Shown piece after piece: positions 8,683 through 16,942 of a DNA stretch of 64,000 nt (positions within the stretch are counted from its first letter, which is position 1; each line of letters begins with the position of its first letter). The DNA comes from Candidatus Segatella mututuai (GTDB lineage: Bacteria > Bacteroidota > Bacteroidia > Bacteroidales > Bacteroidaceae). The stretch lies in NCBI GenBank assembly GCA_002439605.1, contig DJOI01000086.1:1-64000 (forward strand), written 5' to 3'. The notes below the pieces were generated by a model that saw nothing but the letters and a program-made list of their open reading frames with translations, was not told the DNA's origin and made no database searches. The position numbers and the translations under genes are program-made.

Positions 8683-8724
8683 TTGAAGCTGAAAAACTAA
8701 CTATTCGTTGTTTTTCAGCTTCAA
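8683..8724. terminator. Bidirectional terminator shared by pnuT and dnaA
   Basis: A perfect 15-bp inverted repeat (TTGAAGCTGAAAAAC at 8683-8697 and its complement at 8710-8724) with a 12-nt loop. The right arm lies inside the last codons of dnaA (stop at 8701-8703). Confidence 0.8.
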
Positions 8725-10104
8725 TGAGTTTTCTATGCTGGCCAGTTCGTCTCTGAAGTCGGCATCCAACTTCAGTCTCTGCTCCACCTTTGTACAACTA
8801 TGAATAACCGTACTGTGGTCTCTGTTTCCCACCAACTTTCCTATGCGCGAAGCAGGCATCTTGGTATGTTTGGCAGCCAAGAACATCGTCACCTGTCGAG
8901 CCACCACAAACTCGCGCTTACGGCTCTTGCTGTGAATGCCCGTAGGTGCGACATTAAAATGATGGCACACCTTATCTATAATATCATCCATTGTGAGCGG
9001 ATGGTCGTCAATCTTCACAGCCCGCTTGATGACACGTTCTGCCAGCCGGATGTCTATATTACTATTGTATACGATGCTGTAAGCCAACAGTCCGTTGACA
9101 GCTCCTTCAAGGTCGCGCACACTTCCATTGCAGGTCTGGGCTATGAAAGCCACCACATCGGTAGGAATCTTCAAACCATCACGACGTATCTTGCTCGCCA
9201 AGATGTCAACACATAGTTGTACGTTCGGCTTTTCCAACTCTGCCACCAGTCCGCATGAGAAACGGGTAAGCAGACGGTCGGGCATATCCTTCAGTTCTAC
9301 CGGAGGGCGGTCGCTCGCCAAGATGATTCGCTTTCCATTACGGAAGAGGCTGTTGAATATATGAAAGAAGGTATTGAGAGTCTTGGTCTTCCCAGCCCAC
9401 TCCTGTATATCATCCACTATCAGCATGTCTATCGTCTGATAGAAGTTGATGAAATCGTTGGTGGAGTTATGGAGCACCGCCTCTATATACTGATTTTGGA
9501 AGAGCCGCGCACTGACATACAGCACTCGTTTCTTGGGATAAGTCTTCTTGGCCAGCACACCGATGGCATTGACAAGATGTGTTTTTCCACTACCCGATGG
9601 TCCATAGATAAACATGGGGTTAAACTGGGTAGTATTGGGGTGTTCGGCAATAGAGTAACCCACCGAACGAGGCAACTTGTTGCTGGCTCCCTCCACATAG
9701 TTGTTGAACGTGAGCTTAGGGTCGAGTTGCGTGTCAATATCTTCGGGTTGTTGGGTTCTGGGCTGTGCAGCCTGTATACGTCGCTGTTCCGCCACATCCA
9801 CGTCATTCGGGTCGGCTTCGAGCACTATCGTCTTCTTGTGTTCCAAGTCGGCAACGACACGATAAGTCAGTCTTACCCCCTCGCCGAAGTTACGCTGCAA
9901 CACCTTGCTCAGCAAGTCAACATAGTTAGCCTCCAAATACTCATAGAAGAAAGTACTGGGCACTCTAAGCAACAAGGTCTTCGTAGCCGGCTTGTACGAC
10001 TCGAAGACGATGGGCTCAAACCAAGTCTTGTATTGGTCGGGCTTCACCGCATCGCGAATAATGGCGAGGCAGTTGTCCCAGAGTGGTTTTGGACTTGCTA
10101 ACAT
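8701..10104 (-). CDS. dnaA: Chromosomal replication initiator protein DnaA
   Basis: 467 residues, the usual length. Domain I is about residues 1-90. The AAA+ domain carries Walker A GPSGSGKT at 168-175 and Walker B LIVDDIQ at 228-234. The C-terminal DNA-binding domain IV contains the signature VGNRDHSTVIHSC at 425-437. DnaA binds DnaA boxes at oriC and melts the origin. The gene has its own promoter at 10173-10204. No cluster of DnaA boxes is visible in the flanking gaps, so oriC is apparently not adjacent. The neighbours (thiamine uptake, mlaD) are unrelated to replication. Confidence 0.97.
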   Translation of the reverse strand: MLASPKPLWDNCLAIIRDAVKPDQYKTWFEPIVFESYKPATKTLLLRVPSTFFYEYLEANYVDLLSKVLQRNFGEGVRLTYRVVADLEHKKTIVLEADPNDVDVAEQRRIQAAQPRTQQPEDIDTQLDPKLTFNNYVEGASNKLPRSVGYSIAEHPNTTQFNPMFIYGPSGSGKTHLVNAIGVLAKKTYPKKRVLYVSARLFQNQYIEAVLHNSTNDFINFYQTIDMLIVDDIQEWAGKTKTLNTFFHIFNSLFRNGKRIILASDRPPVELKDMPDRLLTRFSCGLVAELEKPNVQLCVDILASKIRRDGLKIPTDVVAFIAQTCNGSVRDLEGAVNGLLAYSIVYNSNIDIRLAERVIKRAVKIDDHPLTMDDIIDKVCHHFNVAPTGIHSKSRKREFVVARQVTMFLAAKHTKMPASRIGKLVGNRDHSTVIHSCTKVEQRLKLDADFRDELASIENSLKLKNNE

Positions 10105-10172
10105 TCTCTATATGATATATTTACTATTTATTTTCACTTTCAAGGCAGCCTCAAACAAAGCGAACCTGTCTG

Positions 10173-10204
10173 CAAAGTTATAAAATAAATAGCAAATACA
10201 CAAA
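10173..10204 (-). promoter_or_regulatory. dnaA promoter
   Basis: Minus-strand TAACTTTG at 10173-10180 and TTTG at 10201-10204, exactly 20 bp apart. It gives a leader of about 60 nt before the dnaA start. Confidence 0.75.
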
Positions 10205-10207
10205 TCT

Positions 10208-11107
10208 TTATTTATCTTTCTTGCCAAAGATAGAAAAATGCACATAGCGCTTCGGATGCTGTCTCAGGTTGACCACCAACGAATCGGCATCGCGCATGGT
10301 GGCATTGAGATGATGATACAACTGAGGATCGTTCATCAACAGTCCGAGCGTTCCCTTGTCACTATTCAGTTTTCGGGTGAATTCCTCAGCATTCGCCAAG
10401 GTACGGTTCACCTTGTCGAGAGTGCCCTGCACATCCAGGTTGGCCAAGTTGGCTGTCAGTCTATTGGTATTGTCGAGCACTCCGTTGGCACGGTTGACCA
10501 CACCTGGCACCTGCTTGTTAAGACCAGTCATCAAGGTGTTGAGTTCGCGTGTAGACACCGTGAGATTGGAGGTGATGGTCTGCACATTGTGCAACGATGC
10601 CGCCAAGGAAGGGTCGGCAAGCAGGGCATTGAGGCTGCCCAATATAGAGTCGAGTTTGGGCAACATTTTCTCGATGGCAGGCACCATGTCCGCCACCTTT
10701 CCCATGGCTCCCGCATTCACTGCACCTGGGATGATGCCTCCTGGCTCTATGCGTTCACGAAGATTGGTGGCCAAGAGCAAGTTGATTTGTAGGTTGCCCA
10801 TGAGATCCTTCTCTATTTCAGCCTTACTGCCGGCAGGTATGCGCAAAGCCTTGTCGATATCTGCCTTCACCTTGATAGGTCCGGTCTGTCCGTAGTCAAA
10901 CTCTATTCCGTCTACGGTTCCCACCTTGTATCCGTCGGCATAGATGGGGGTCGATGCTCCCAATCCCTGGATGTCGGTAAAGGTGATGTAATAGTAGTTG
11001 TGCGAAGAGAAAAGGTTGATGCCCTTCAGAAAGTTGATTCCGAAGTACATAACCAAGATACCCACGACAGCCACAAGAGCTATCTTTATTTCCTTGCTCA
11101 TATTCAT
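10208..11107 (-). CDS. MlaD family (MCE domain) lipid transport protein
   Basis: 299 residues. One N-terminal transmembrane helix (IALVAVVGILVMYFGINFL, about residues 8-28) is followed by a single MCE domain (about 38-115, with ITFTDIQGLGASTPIYADGY). The rest is a long helical, Leu/Asn-rich tail. MCE proteins form periplasmic hexamers anchored in the inner membrane that pass phospholipids between membranes, usually with an MlaEF ABC transporter. The mlaE/mlaF genes are not next door. It lies 3 bp downstream of the amidase gene, so the two are probably co-transcribed. A start at the second Met (11101) is also possible. Confidence 0.85.
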   Translation of the reverse strand: MNMSKEIKIALVAVVGILVMYFGINFLKGINLFSSHNYYYITFTDIQGLGASTPIYADGYKVGTVDGIEFDYGQTGPIKVKADIDKALRIPAGSKAEIEKDLMGNLQINLLLATNLRERIEPGGIIPGAVNAGAMGKVADMVPAIEKMLPKLDSILGSLNALLADPSLAASLHNVQTITSNLTVSTRELNTLMTGLNKQVPGVVNRANGVLDNTNRLTANLANLDVQGTLDKVNRTLANAEEFTRKLNSDKGTLGLLMNDPQLYHHLNATMRDADSLVVNLRQHPKRYVHFSIFGKKDK

Positions 11108-11110
11108 TTC

Positions 11111-12361
11111 TTATTTGTTCTTGTTCTGTTTAAACTCTCTTATTGCTTTCCCCACATCATACTTTTGCCCGTTCTTGAAAGCGATGATGAAAGCTTCGGG
11201 AAACTTCTCGAGCAACGACTTGCGCAGGCGATATATCTCATTATAGTTTGTCGAAGCCCCCATGGTATATTTCACCATACCGTTCTCTGAATACGAGTCA
11301 TACTCCGTCTCGCCCTTCAGATGGCTGTCACCGGCCCGCAGCACCCGGCTGCTTGCCAATATCTGTATCTTGAACACAGGTTCGTCCCCCTCCTGAGTAT
11401 GAGGCTTGGCAACTTTATTCTGCGCTCTCTGCGCTCTCTCCTCCCCTTTGCGCGCAGATGCGGGACGTGTCTCTGCACCACGAGTAGCAGTTTGCACCAC
11501 AACAGGCGACTTCTCTTCCTTATAATCAGAAGGTACGATGGAAGGCACCTCCACCTTGTCATCCCCTGTAGGGCGATAAGGCACCGACACGCCCTTGTCG
11601 TATTTTTCCTTGTACTGTACAAAAGCCTGATAGATGCCACGCGCTATATCATCCACACGATTCGCCGAATTGAGGAGTTGCTCCTCGTCGGGAGTGGTGA
11701 TGAACCCCAACTCTATCAAACAACTGGGCATGGAAGTCTCGCGCAGTACCAAAAAGCCAGCTTGATGCACACCCTTATTAGGTCGGTTGGCATTCGCACA
11801 GACGCTCTTTTGTATCAGCCGCGCCAGTTCCACACTTCGTTCCATGTTCTTTCCCTGTATGAACTCGAAGATGATATAGCTCTCCGAAGAACGTGGGTCG
11901 AAGCCCTTGTAGGTTTGCTGGTAGCCTTTCTCCATCGAGATAACCGAGTTCTCCCGCATGGCCACGTCGAGGTTGTCTTTGGCGCGGTGCATTCCTAAGG
12001 TATAGGTCTCGAAGCCTCGCGCTATCTTGCCTGCTGGCAAAGCATTGGTATGTACCGATATGAAGAGGTCGGCATTCGCCTTGTTGGCGATGTTGGCTCT
12101 TTCCTTCAGCGGTATGAACACATCCGTCTTGCGGGTATACACCACCCTCACATCGGGCATGTTGCGCTCCACATATTTTCCGAAAGCCAAAGCAACCGAC
12201 AGGTTGATATCCTTCTCCTTCGAGATGGCTCCCAAAGCTCCAGCATCATGTCCTCCGTGGCCCGCATCGATAACGAGTGTAAAACGATGGTTGGCCGAGA
12301 ACGCATCCAAGGCCAAGAAAAGCCCCATTGCCACAAAGAATATTATCTTCTTGCTAAACAT
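11111..12361 (-). CDS. N-acetylmuramoyl-L-alanine amidase (Amidase_3)
   Basis: 416 residues with an N-terminal signal peptide (about 1-22). The zinc amidase domain starts with VIDAGHGGHDAGA (about 30-42, first zinc His), continues with ISVHTNA near 105 and ends with CLIELGFITTPDE near 215-228. The C-terminal part (about 320-410) is SPOR-like (VFKIQILASSRVL). The enzyme cuts the stem peptide from muramic acid in the periplasm, typically during daughter-cell separation. A -7 box TAATTTTG on the minus strand at 12381-12388 may drive it. Confidence 0.9.
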   Translation of the reverse strand: MFSKKIIFFVAMGLFLALDAFSANHRFTLVIDAGHGGHDAGALGAISKEKDINLSVALAFGKYVERNMPDVRVVYTRKTDVFIPLKERANIANKANADLFISVHTNALPAGKIARGFETYTLGMHRAKDNLDVAMRENSVISMEKGYQQTYKGFDPRSSESYIIFEFIQGKNMERSVELARLIQKSVCANANRPNKGVHQAGFLVLRETSMPSCLIELGFITTPDEEQLLNSANRVDDIARGIYQAFVQYKEKYDKGVSVPYRPTGDDKVEVPSIVPSDYKEEKSPVVVQTATRGAETRPASARKGEERAQRAQNKVAKPHTQEGDEPVFKIQILASSRVLRAGDSHLKGETEYDSYSENGMVKYTMGASTNYNEIYRLRKSLLEKFPEAFIIAFKNGQKYDVGKAIREFKQNKNK

Positions 12362-12414
12362 ATATTTGCGTATGATGGTGCAAAATTAAACATTTCACGT
12401 CAGAAAACCTAAAT

Positions 12415-12798
12415 TTAGCACAAAGTTTTATAATTCATTAAGTGTACCTCTACTCCAGCACCATCGCAATCGGCTCCAAACGGTGGGTTTACTTTCATGA
12501 TACTGATGTCAAGGCCCTGGATAGACGGGAACTCAGAAAAGAGGCGCTTCCCCATTCTTCCTGCCACATGTTCAAGAAGCTGGCTGGGCTTTTCCATTTC
12601 CTCCTTCACCAAGGAATAAATATCAGCGTAGCTCACCGTGTCTTGCAACTCATCGGTCAGGAAAGCTTGGGCGAAATCGTAATCTGCCACAATATTCACC
12701 ACATAATCGTTGCCCACGGCACGCTCCTGTTCCAGCACTCCGTGGAAGGCATGAAACCTCACATTGCGTAGAAAGATACGGCTACCCTTCGTCTCCAT
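12415..12798 (-). CDS. folB: Dihydroneopterin aldolase
   Basis: 127 residues from the ATG at 12798 (METKGSRIFL), chosen because the conserved RFHAFHGVLEQE segment begins right after; the longer reading frame adds residues without resemblance. FolB converts 7,8-dihydroneopterin to 6-hydroxymethyl-dihydropterin in folate synthesis. The catalytic region around HGVLEQERAVGNDYVV and a late Lys (SIMKVNPP) are present. The start overlaps the end of the upstream gene by 17 bases. Two other folate genes, folK (34.2 kb) and folE (50.9 kb), are elsewhere in the window. Confidence 0.9.
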   Translation of the reverse strand: METKGSRIFLRNVRFHAFHGVLEQERAVGNDYVVNIVADYDFAQAFLTDELQDTVSYADIYSLVKEEMEKPSQLLEHVAGRMGKRLFSEFPSIQGLDISIMKVNPPFGADCDGAGVEVHLMNYKTLC

Positions 12799-13453
12799 GC
12801 ACGTCCTCCTTCTCTGCCTGTTGGGGTTCCTCGCAAACATACTTCTTCAGCGCGCGCTCCACCCCCACCTTCCAGGTGTTGATGCTCTCGGAGGTAAGTT
12901 GCAACTGGTTCACCAACTTGATAACATGCTCTATAGGCATACGATACCTCAGCACTCCCGATATCAACTTGGCATAGTTCCAGTATTCTGGGTTGAAACG
13001 TTCGCTCAGCCCCTCAAGGGTCATTTTGTAGCCACGCTTGTTGACAAACTGGAAGTCGTAACGCTTGGTACCATCGCTGTTTACCTCCTTCACAATCTTG
13101 CCCTTCATCACCGACTTGGGCAGCATGATGCCTTCCTCGTCATCGAGCAAGCCCGTAAATATCTCGTACGGATGACCATCGAGCAAGCCGACAAGTGCCA
13201 CCCACTTGTCCTTGTTGTTTTGGAATCTCACCACATCACAGTCCAACTCCTTAGGTCTCACTTCAACTACTTCAGGATGGCAAGGCTGTACATCCAGCTC
13301 TGCATTCACCCGTTTCACCAGCTCACGATGCAGTTTGGCGAAATCTACGCCCTCGCCTTCATAACGCTGGCGAAAAACCGAAAGGGTCTGGTGCACCTTC
13401 TCAAGGAGTCGAGCGCTGGCCTGTTCGAATGACATCTGATCAATATTCTCCAT
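12782..13453 (-). CDS. Free-standing C-terminal domain of class II (B12-dependent) ribonucleotide reductase
   Basis: 223 residues from the ATG at 13453 (MENIDQMSFE). The segment WVALVGLLDGHPYEIFTG, then YDFQFVNKRGYK, NPEYWNYAKLISGVLRYRMP and NTWKVGVERALKKYV closely resembles, from memory, the C-terminal region of Bacteroidota NrdJ-type reductases. No radical-barrel domain, thiol motifs or glycyl radical loop is present, so on its own it cannot reduce nucleotides. It is a complete small gene, not a visible fragment: the region upstream belongs to a divergent nitroreductase. Function unknown; regulation or nucleotide sensing in trans is speculation. Confidence 0.65.
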   Translation of the reverse strand: MENIDQMSFEQASARLLEKVHQTLSVFRQRYEGEGVDFAKLHRELVKRVNAELDVQPCHPEVVEVRPKELDCDVVRFQNNKDKWVALVGLLDGHPYEIFTGLLDDEEGIMLPKSVMKGKIVKEVNSDGTKRYDFQFVNKRGYKMTLEGLSERFNPEYWNYAKLISGVLRYRMPIEHVIKLVNQLQLTSESINTWKVGVERALKKYVCEEPQQAEKEDVHGDEG

Positions 13454-13494
13454 TTGCACAGTATGTTCTATGAATATTCTACTAAATTTGGATG

Positions 13495-13526
13495 CAAATT
13501 TAACTTTTATTTCCCAACTATGCAAC
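13495..13526 (-). promoter_or_regulatory. Candidate promoter of the RNR-C-like/folB pair
   Basis: Minus-strand TAAATTTG at 13495-13502 with GTTG at 13523-13526, 20 bp apart; the -33 element matches TTTG in three of four bases. Confidence 0.45.
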
Positions 13527-13643
13527 TTTTTGCAGCACAAATGAAACAAAAAGGAAAAAGAATGCGCAGAAATCAAGAAAGTTTGCGTAACTTTGCATAA
13601 ACATAGCCGGCGAAACTATCACATCTTTTTTATATATAAAAAT

Positions 13644-14384
13644 ATGGAATCAATAAAAAACAGAACATCCATCCGCAAATATGCCAACCGCGAAGTACCA
13701 GAAGAGCTGCTTGGCAATCTATTGCAGGAAGCCGAGCGCACTCCCACCATGGGGAACCTGCAGCTATACAGCGTCGTGATAACCCGCAGCGAGGAAGGCA
13801 AGAAAGCTTTGGCACCCGCCCACTTCAACCAGCCCATGGTGACACAAGCCCCAGTAGTGCTGACCATCTGCGCAGATTATCGCCGCACCACGACATGGGC
13901 GAACCATCGCAAGGCACATCCCGGCTACGACAACATCCTGTCGTTCATGAATGCCGCCACAGACGCCCTGCTCTTTACCCAGACATTCACTGTCCTGGCA
14001 GAAGCGGCAGGCTTAGGCACCTGCTTCTTGGGCACCACGGTCTACATGCCACAGATGATTATCGACACCTTGAAATTGCCTAAACTCGTGATGCCCGTAG
14101 CCACCCTTACCGTGGGATGGCCCGACGAGCAGCCCTCACAGACCGACCGTCTGCCTCTTCGTTCCATCATACACCATGAAACCTTCGAAGACTATTCCCC
14201 AGAGAAGATAGACGACTTCTATGCCGAGAAAGAGGCCTTGGAAGAGAACAAGGAGTTTGTGCGCATCAACCACGTGGAGACATTGGCGCAGGTATTCACC
14301 GACATACGATATACCAAGAAAGACTGCGAGGCCATGAGCAAGGGATTCATGGAGGCACTTAAGAAACAAGGATTCGTCGGTTAA
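13644..14384 (+). CDS. Nitroreductase family protein
   Basis: 246 residues from ATG 13644 (MESIKNRTSIRKYANREVP), the classical beginning of FMN-dependent nitroreductases, with the RTSIRKY motif that contacts FMN phosphate. The middle holds the usual DALLFTQTFTVLAEAAGLGTCFLG helix region, and the C-terminal part has VGWPDEQP. These enzymes use NAD(P)H to reduce nitroaromatics, quinones or flavins; the physiological substrate cannot be told from sequence. A -7 box TAACTTTG is at 13588-13595. Confidence 0.88.
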   Translation: MESIKNRTSIRKYANREVPEELLGNLLQEAERTPTMGNLQLYSVVITRSEEGKKALAPAHFNQPMVTQAPVVLTICADYRRTTTWANHRKAHPGYDNILSFMNAATDALLFTQTFTVLAEAAGLGTCFLGTTVYMPQMIIDTLKLPKLVMPVATLTVGWPDEQPSQTDRLPLRSIIHHETFEDYSPEKIDDFYAEKEALEENKEFVRINHVETLAQVFTDIRYTKKDCEAMSKGFMEALKKQGFVG

Positions 14385-14400
14385 TTCCTTAACTCCCAAA

Positions 14401-14448
14401 ATGCAGAAAAGCGCATTGACAAACAGATGCCAATGCGCTTTTCTGCAT
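14401..14448. terminator. Bidirectional terminator
   Basis: Perfect 18-bp inverted repeat (ATGCAGAAAAGCGCATTG at 14401-14418 and its complement at 14431-14448) with a 12-nt loop, between the convergent nitroreductase and MFS genes. Confidence 0.85.
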
Positions 14449-14460
14449 TTTAAGAATTCC

Positions 14461-15915
14461 TTACTCCACAACGATAGGCTTGTACTTAGGAACCAACACC
14501 TTCATGATGCACCATCCTACGAGGTAAGCCACACTACAGATGCAGAACACAATCATGTAGGCACCAGGCTTGCCGTCGAAGCCCATGAAAGAGAAGGCCG
14601 AGCCTTGCCCCTCGGCATAGGTGAAGAGCATGCCAGACCCCTTGTTGATAAGGAACGAGCCGATACCACCAGCCATAGCGCCAATGCCAGTAATGGTAGC
14701 CACAGTACTCTTAGGGAACATATCGCCAATGGTAGAATACAAGTTGGCAGACCAAGCCTGATGACCGGCACCCAGAAGACCGATGATGATAGCAGGCCAC
14801 CATGCGCCATACTCACCCATAGGCTGGGCAAGAAGACCGAGCAACGGGAAGCATGCGAAAATCAGCATCGCACGCATACGGCCGATATAGGGATTCATGC
14901 CCTTCTTGTCAACGAAATATGTTGGCAGATAACCACCACCGATACTCAGCACCGTAACAATGGCATAAAGCGTAAAGATAAGGGCGATGCCCATGCTCGA
15001 GTCCGAAGAGTAACCATACTGGTCGGAGAAATAAGCTGGTGCCCAGAAGAGGAAGAACCACCATACACCATCGGTCATCAACTTACCAACGATGAACGAC
15101 CAAGTCTGGCGGAAAGTAAAGCACTTCCAGAAACCAATGCTCTTCTCCTCACTCTCCTCTGTAGCGGCATCCACCGGATCTGCTTCCTCGTCCTGCTCGA
15201 TGTAGGTAAGCTCAGCCTTGTTGACATGCTTGCTCTTGGATGGTTTGTCATAGAGCCATACCCAAAGCCCCATCCAAATATAGCCGAGCACACCGATGAT
15301 GATGAAAGCCCATTCCCAACCCATGCTGCGAGCCAGCAACGGAATAGTGGCAGGAGCTGCCAAAGCACCCACAGAAGCACCGCTGTTGAAGATGGCAGTG
15401 GAGAAGGCACGGTCTTTCTTTGGAAAATACTCTGCTGTCACCTTGATGGCTGCGGGGAAGTTGCCTGCCTCACCTACGGCAAGAATCAGACGGCAAGAGA
15501 GGAACAGCCATACGCTGATGGTAGCAATGGCCACTGCCGCATCACTGCCAGCCTGTACAAGACGAAGAGCCTCGATAGAATCATACCCCTCTATCTGCAT
15601 GGCTACCCATCCACAACCAGCGTGCATCACAGCACCTGTCGACCATACAAAGATAGCGATAAGATAACCTTTCTTGGTGCCCATCCAGTCTACGAACTTA
15701 CCTGCGAAGAGGTTGGCTATGGCATAGAAGATAGAGAAAAGGCCGGTAATGGTGCCATAATGGTCGTCGGTCCAGTGGAATTCTGGAGCGATAAAGTCTT
15801 TCCATGTCAACGACAGAACCTGGCGGTCCATGTAATTGACCGTGGTTGCCACGAAGAGCAACGCACAGATTACCCAACGGAAGTTGGACATTTTACTTGT
15901 TTGAATTGCATTCAT
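14461..15915 (-). CDS. MFS transporter, hexuronate/anion:cation symporter type (ExuT-like)
   Basis: 484 residues with about 12 transmembrane helices. The first loop reads NYMDRQVLSLTWKDF, the DRQ signature of the anion:cation symporter family that includes ExuT. A charged cytoplasmic loop (about residues 235-275) splits the two halves. The gene is last in an operon behind kduI-like (27 bp gap) and a PTS IIC-like gene, which points to uptake of uronates or unsaturated uronic acid products. The two extra hydrophobic insertions around residues 105-130 and the position within the operon do not settle the exact sugar. Confidence 0.8.
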   Translation of the reverse strand: MNAIQTSKMSNFRWVICALLFVATTVNYMDRQVLSLTWKDFIAPEFHWTDDHYGTITGLFSIFYAIANLFAGKFVDWMGTKKGYLIAIFVWSTGAVMHAGCGWVAMQIEGYDSIEALRLVQAGSDAAVAIATISVWLFLSCRLILAVGEAGNFPAAIKVTAEYFPKKDRAFSTAIFNSGASVGALAAPATIPLLARSMGWEWAFIIIGVLGYIWMGLWVWLYDKPSKSKHVNKAELTYIEQDEEADPVDAATEESEEKSIGFWKCFTFRQTWSFIVGKLMTDGVWWFFLFWAPAYFSDQYGYSSDSSMGIALIFTLYAIVTVLSIGGGYLPTYFVDKKGMNPYIGRMRAMLIFACFPLLGLLAQPMGEYGAWWPAIIIGLLGAGHQAWSANLYSTIGDMFPKSTVATITGIGAMAGGIGSFLINKGSGMLFTYAEGQGSAFSFMGFDGKPGAYMIVFCICSVAYLVGWCIMKVLVPKYKPIVVE

Positions 15916-15942
15916 TGATATAGTTTTTAAGTCTCAGTTTTG

Positions 15943-16908
15943 TCATTTCAAGTCAGGAATCTTCACTACCTGCATGTCGTTATAGATGAGATTCTCGCCT
16001 GCCATACCCCAGATGAAGGTATAGTTGCTGGTACCTGCAGCACAGTGGATAGACCACTCCGGAGCTATCACAGCCTCCTCGTTGTTCAACCAGATAGGAC
16101 GTGTCTCCTGCGGCTCGCCCATCACGTGGAGAATCTTCTGGCCCTCTGGCACATTATAATAGAAATAGGTCTCCATACGACGAAGATGAGTGTGGGCAGG
16201 CATGGTGTTCCATACAGAACCCTCCTTCAACTCGGTAACGCCCATTTGCAACTGGCATGTGCGAACACCTGCCACACCATCGATAATCAACTGATGGATC
16301 ACACGGTCGTTGCTCTCCTTCAGGCTTCCCGCCTTGATGTTGTTGGCCTCCTTGAGGGTCACCTTCTTGGTAGGATAAGACTTATGGGCTGTGGCGCTGT
16401 TCATATAGAAGTGGGCAGGCTTGGCGGCATCCTTGCTGGCCACGGTGATATCCTTGGCGCCACGACCTACGTAGAGTGCCTCCTGGAAACCTAAGGTATA
16501 GTTCTTGCCGTCTACCGTCACTACGCCCTCGCCTCCTACATTGATGATGCCCAGCTCTCTATTGTCGAGAAGATTCTTCTGGTCATTGGGCTTATCTGTA
16601 TAAAGAGGTGCGATGGACGTGAGCTTCAGCGGTGTGGCTGTAGGCACGGCTCCGCCAATGAGGAAACGGTCGAACATGGTATAAGTCCAGTTCACCTGAC
16701 CTGGCACCATCACCTTTTCGATGGCAAACTCGGCACGAAGACGCTTTGTGTCGTAATTCTTTGCGTCCAGGGGATTGCTGGCATAACGCACATTGTAGTT
16801 GGTGTAGGCATTCTCTGCCTTTACCACATAACCTGCCTTCTTGCAGCACTGCGCATAGCCCGCAGTGGCAAGGAGCAACATTGCTAAAGATAAGATTGTT
16901 TTCTTCAT
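15943..16908 (-). CDS. kduI: 5-dehydro-4-deoxy-D-glucuronate isomerase (KduI) with signal peptide
   Basis: 321 residues against about 278 for the cytoplasmic enzyme. The zinc site [19 protein letters not shown] (His, His, Glu) and the fourth ligand region [14 protein letters not shown] are intact, so activity is expected: isomerisation of 5-keto-4-deoxyuronate to 2,5-diketo-3-deoxygluconate after pectin or glycosaminoglycan lyase action. Unusually, the protein begins [19 protein letters not shown], a clear type I signal peptide with a cut near residue 19, followed by a Cys pair. It is therefore predicted to be periplasmic. It lies between genes for two transporters in one operon. Confidence 0.9.
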   Translation of the reverse strand: MKKTILSLAMLLLATAGYAQCCKKAGYVVKAENAYTNYNVRYASNPLDAKNYDTKRLRAEFAIEKVMVPGQVNWTYTMFDRFLIGGAVPTATPLKLTSIAPLYTDKPNDQKNLLDNRELGIINVGGEGVVTVDGKNYTLGFQEALYVGRGAKDITVASKDAAKPAHFYMNSATAHKSYPTKKVTLKEANNIKAGSLKESNDRVIHQLIIDGVAGVRTCQLQMGVTELKEGSVWNTMPAHTHLRRMETYFYYNVPEGQKILHVMGEPQETRPIWLNNEEAVIAPEWSIHCAAGTSNYTFIWGMAGENLIYNDMQVVKIPDLK

Positions 16909-16942
16909 TTTTTATTGCTGTTGTTTATTCTTCACTTAACTT

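Noticed and set aside
10105..10207. Chromosomal origin next to dnaA
   Set aside because: No cluster of DnaA boxes is visible; a single TTATCCACT at about 22721 is not enough.
14401..15918. 505-codon open frame on the plus strand
   Set aside because: It lies opposite the ExuT-like transporter and begins inside a terminator hairpin.
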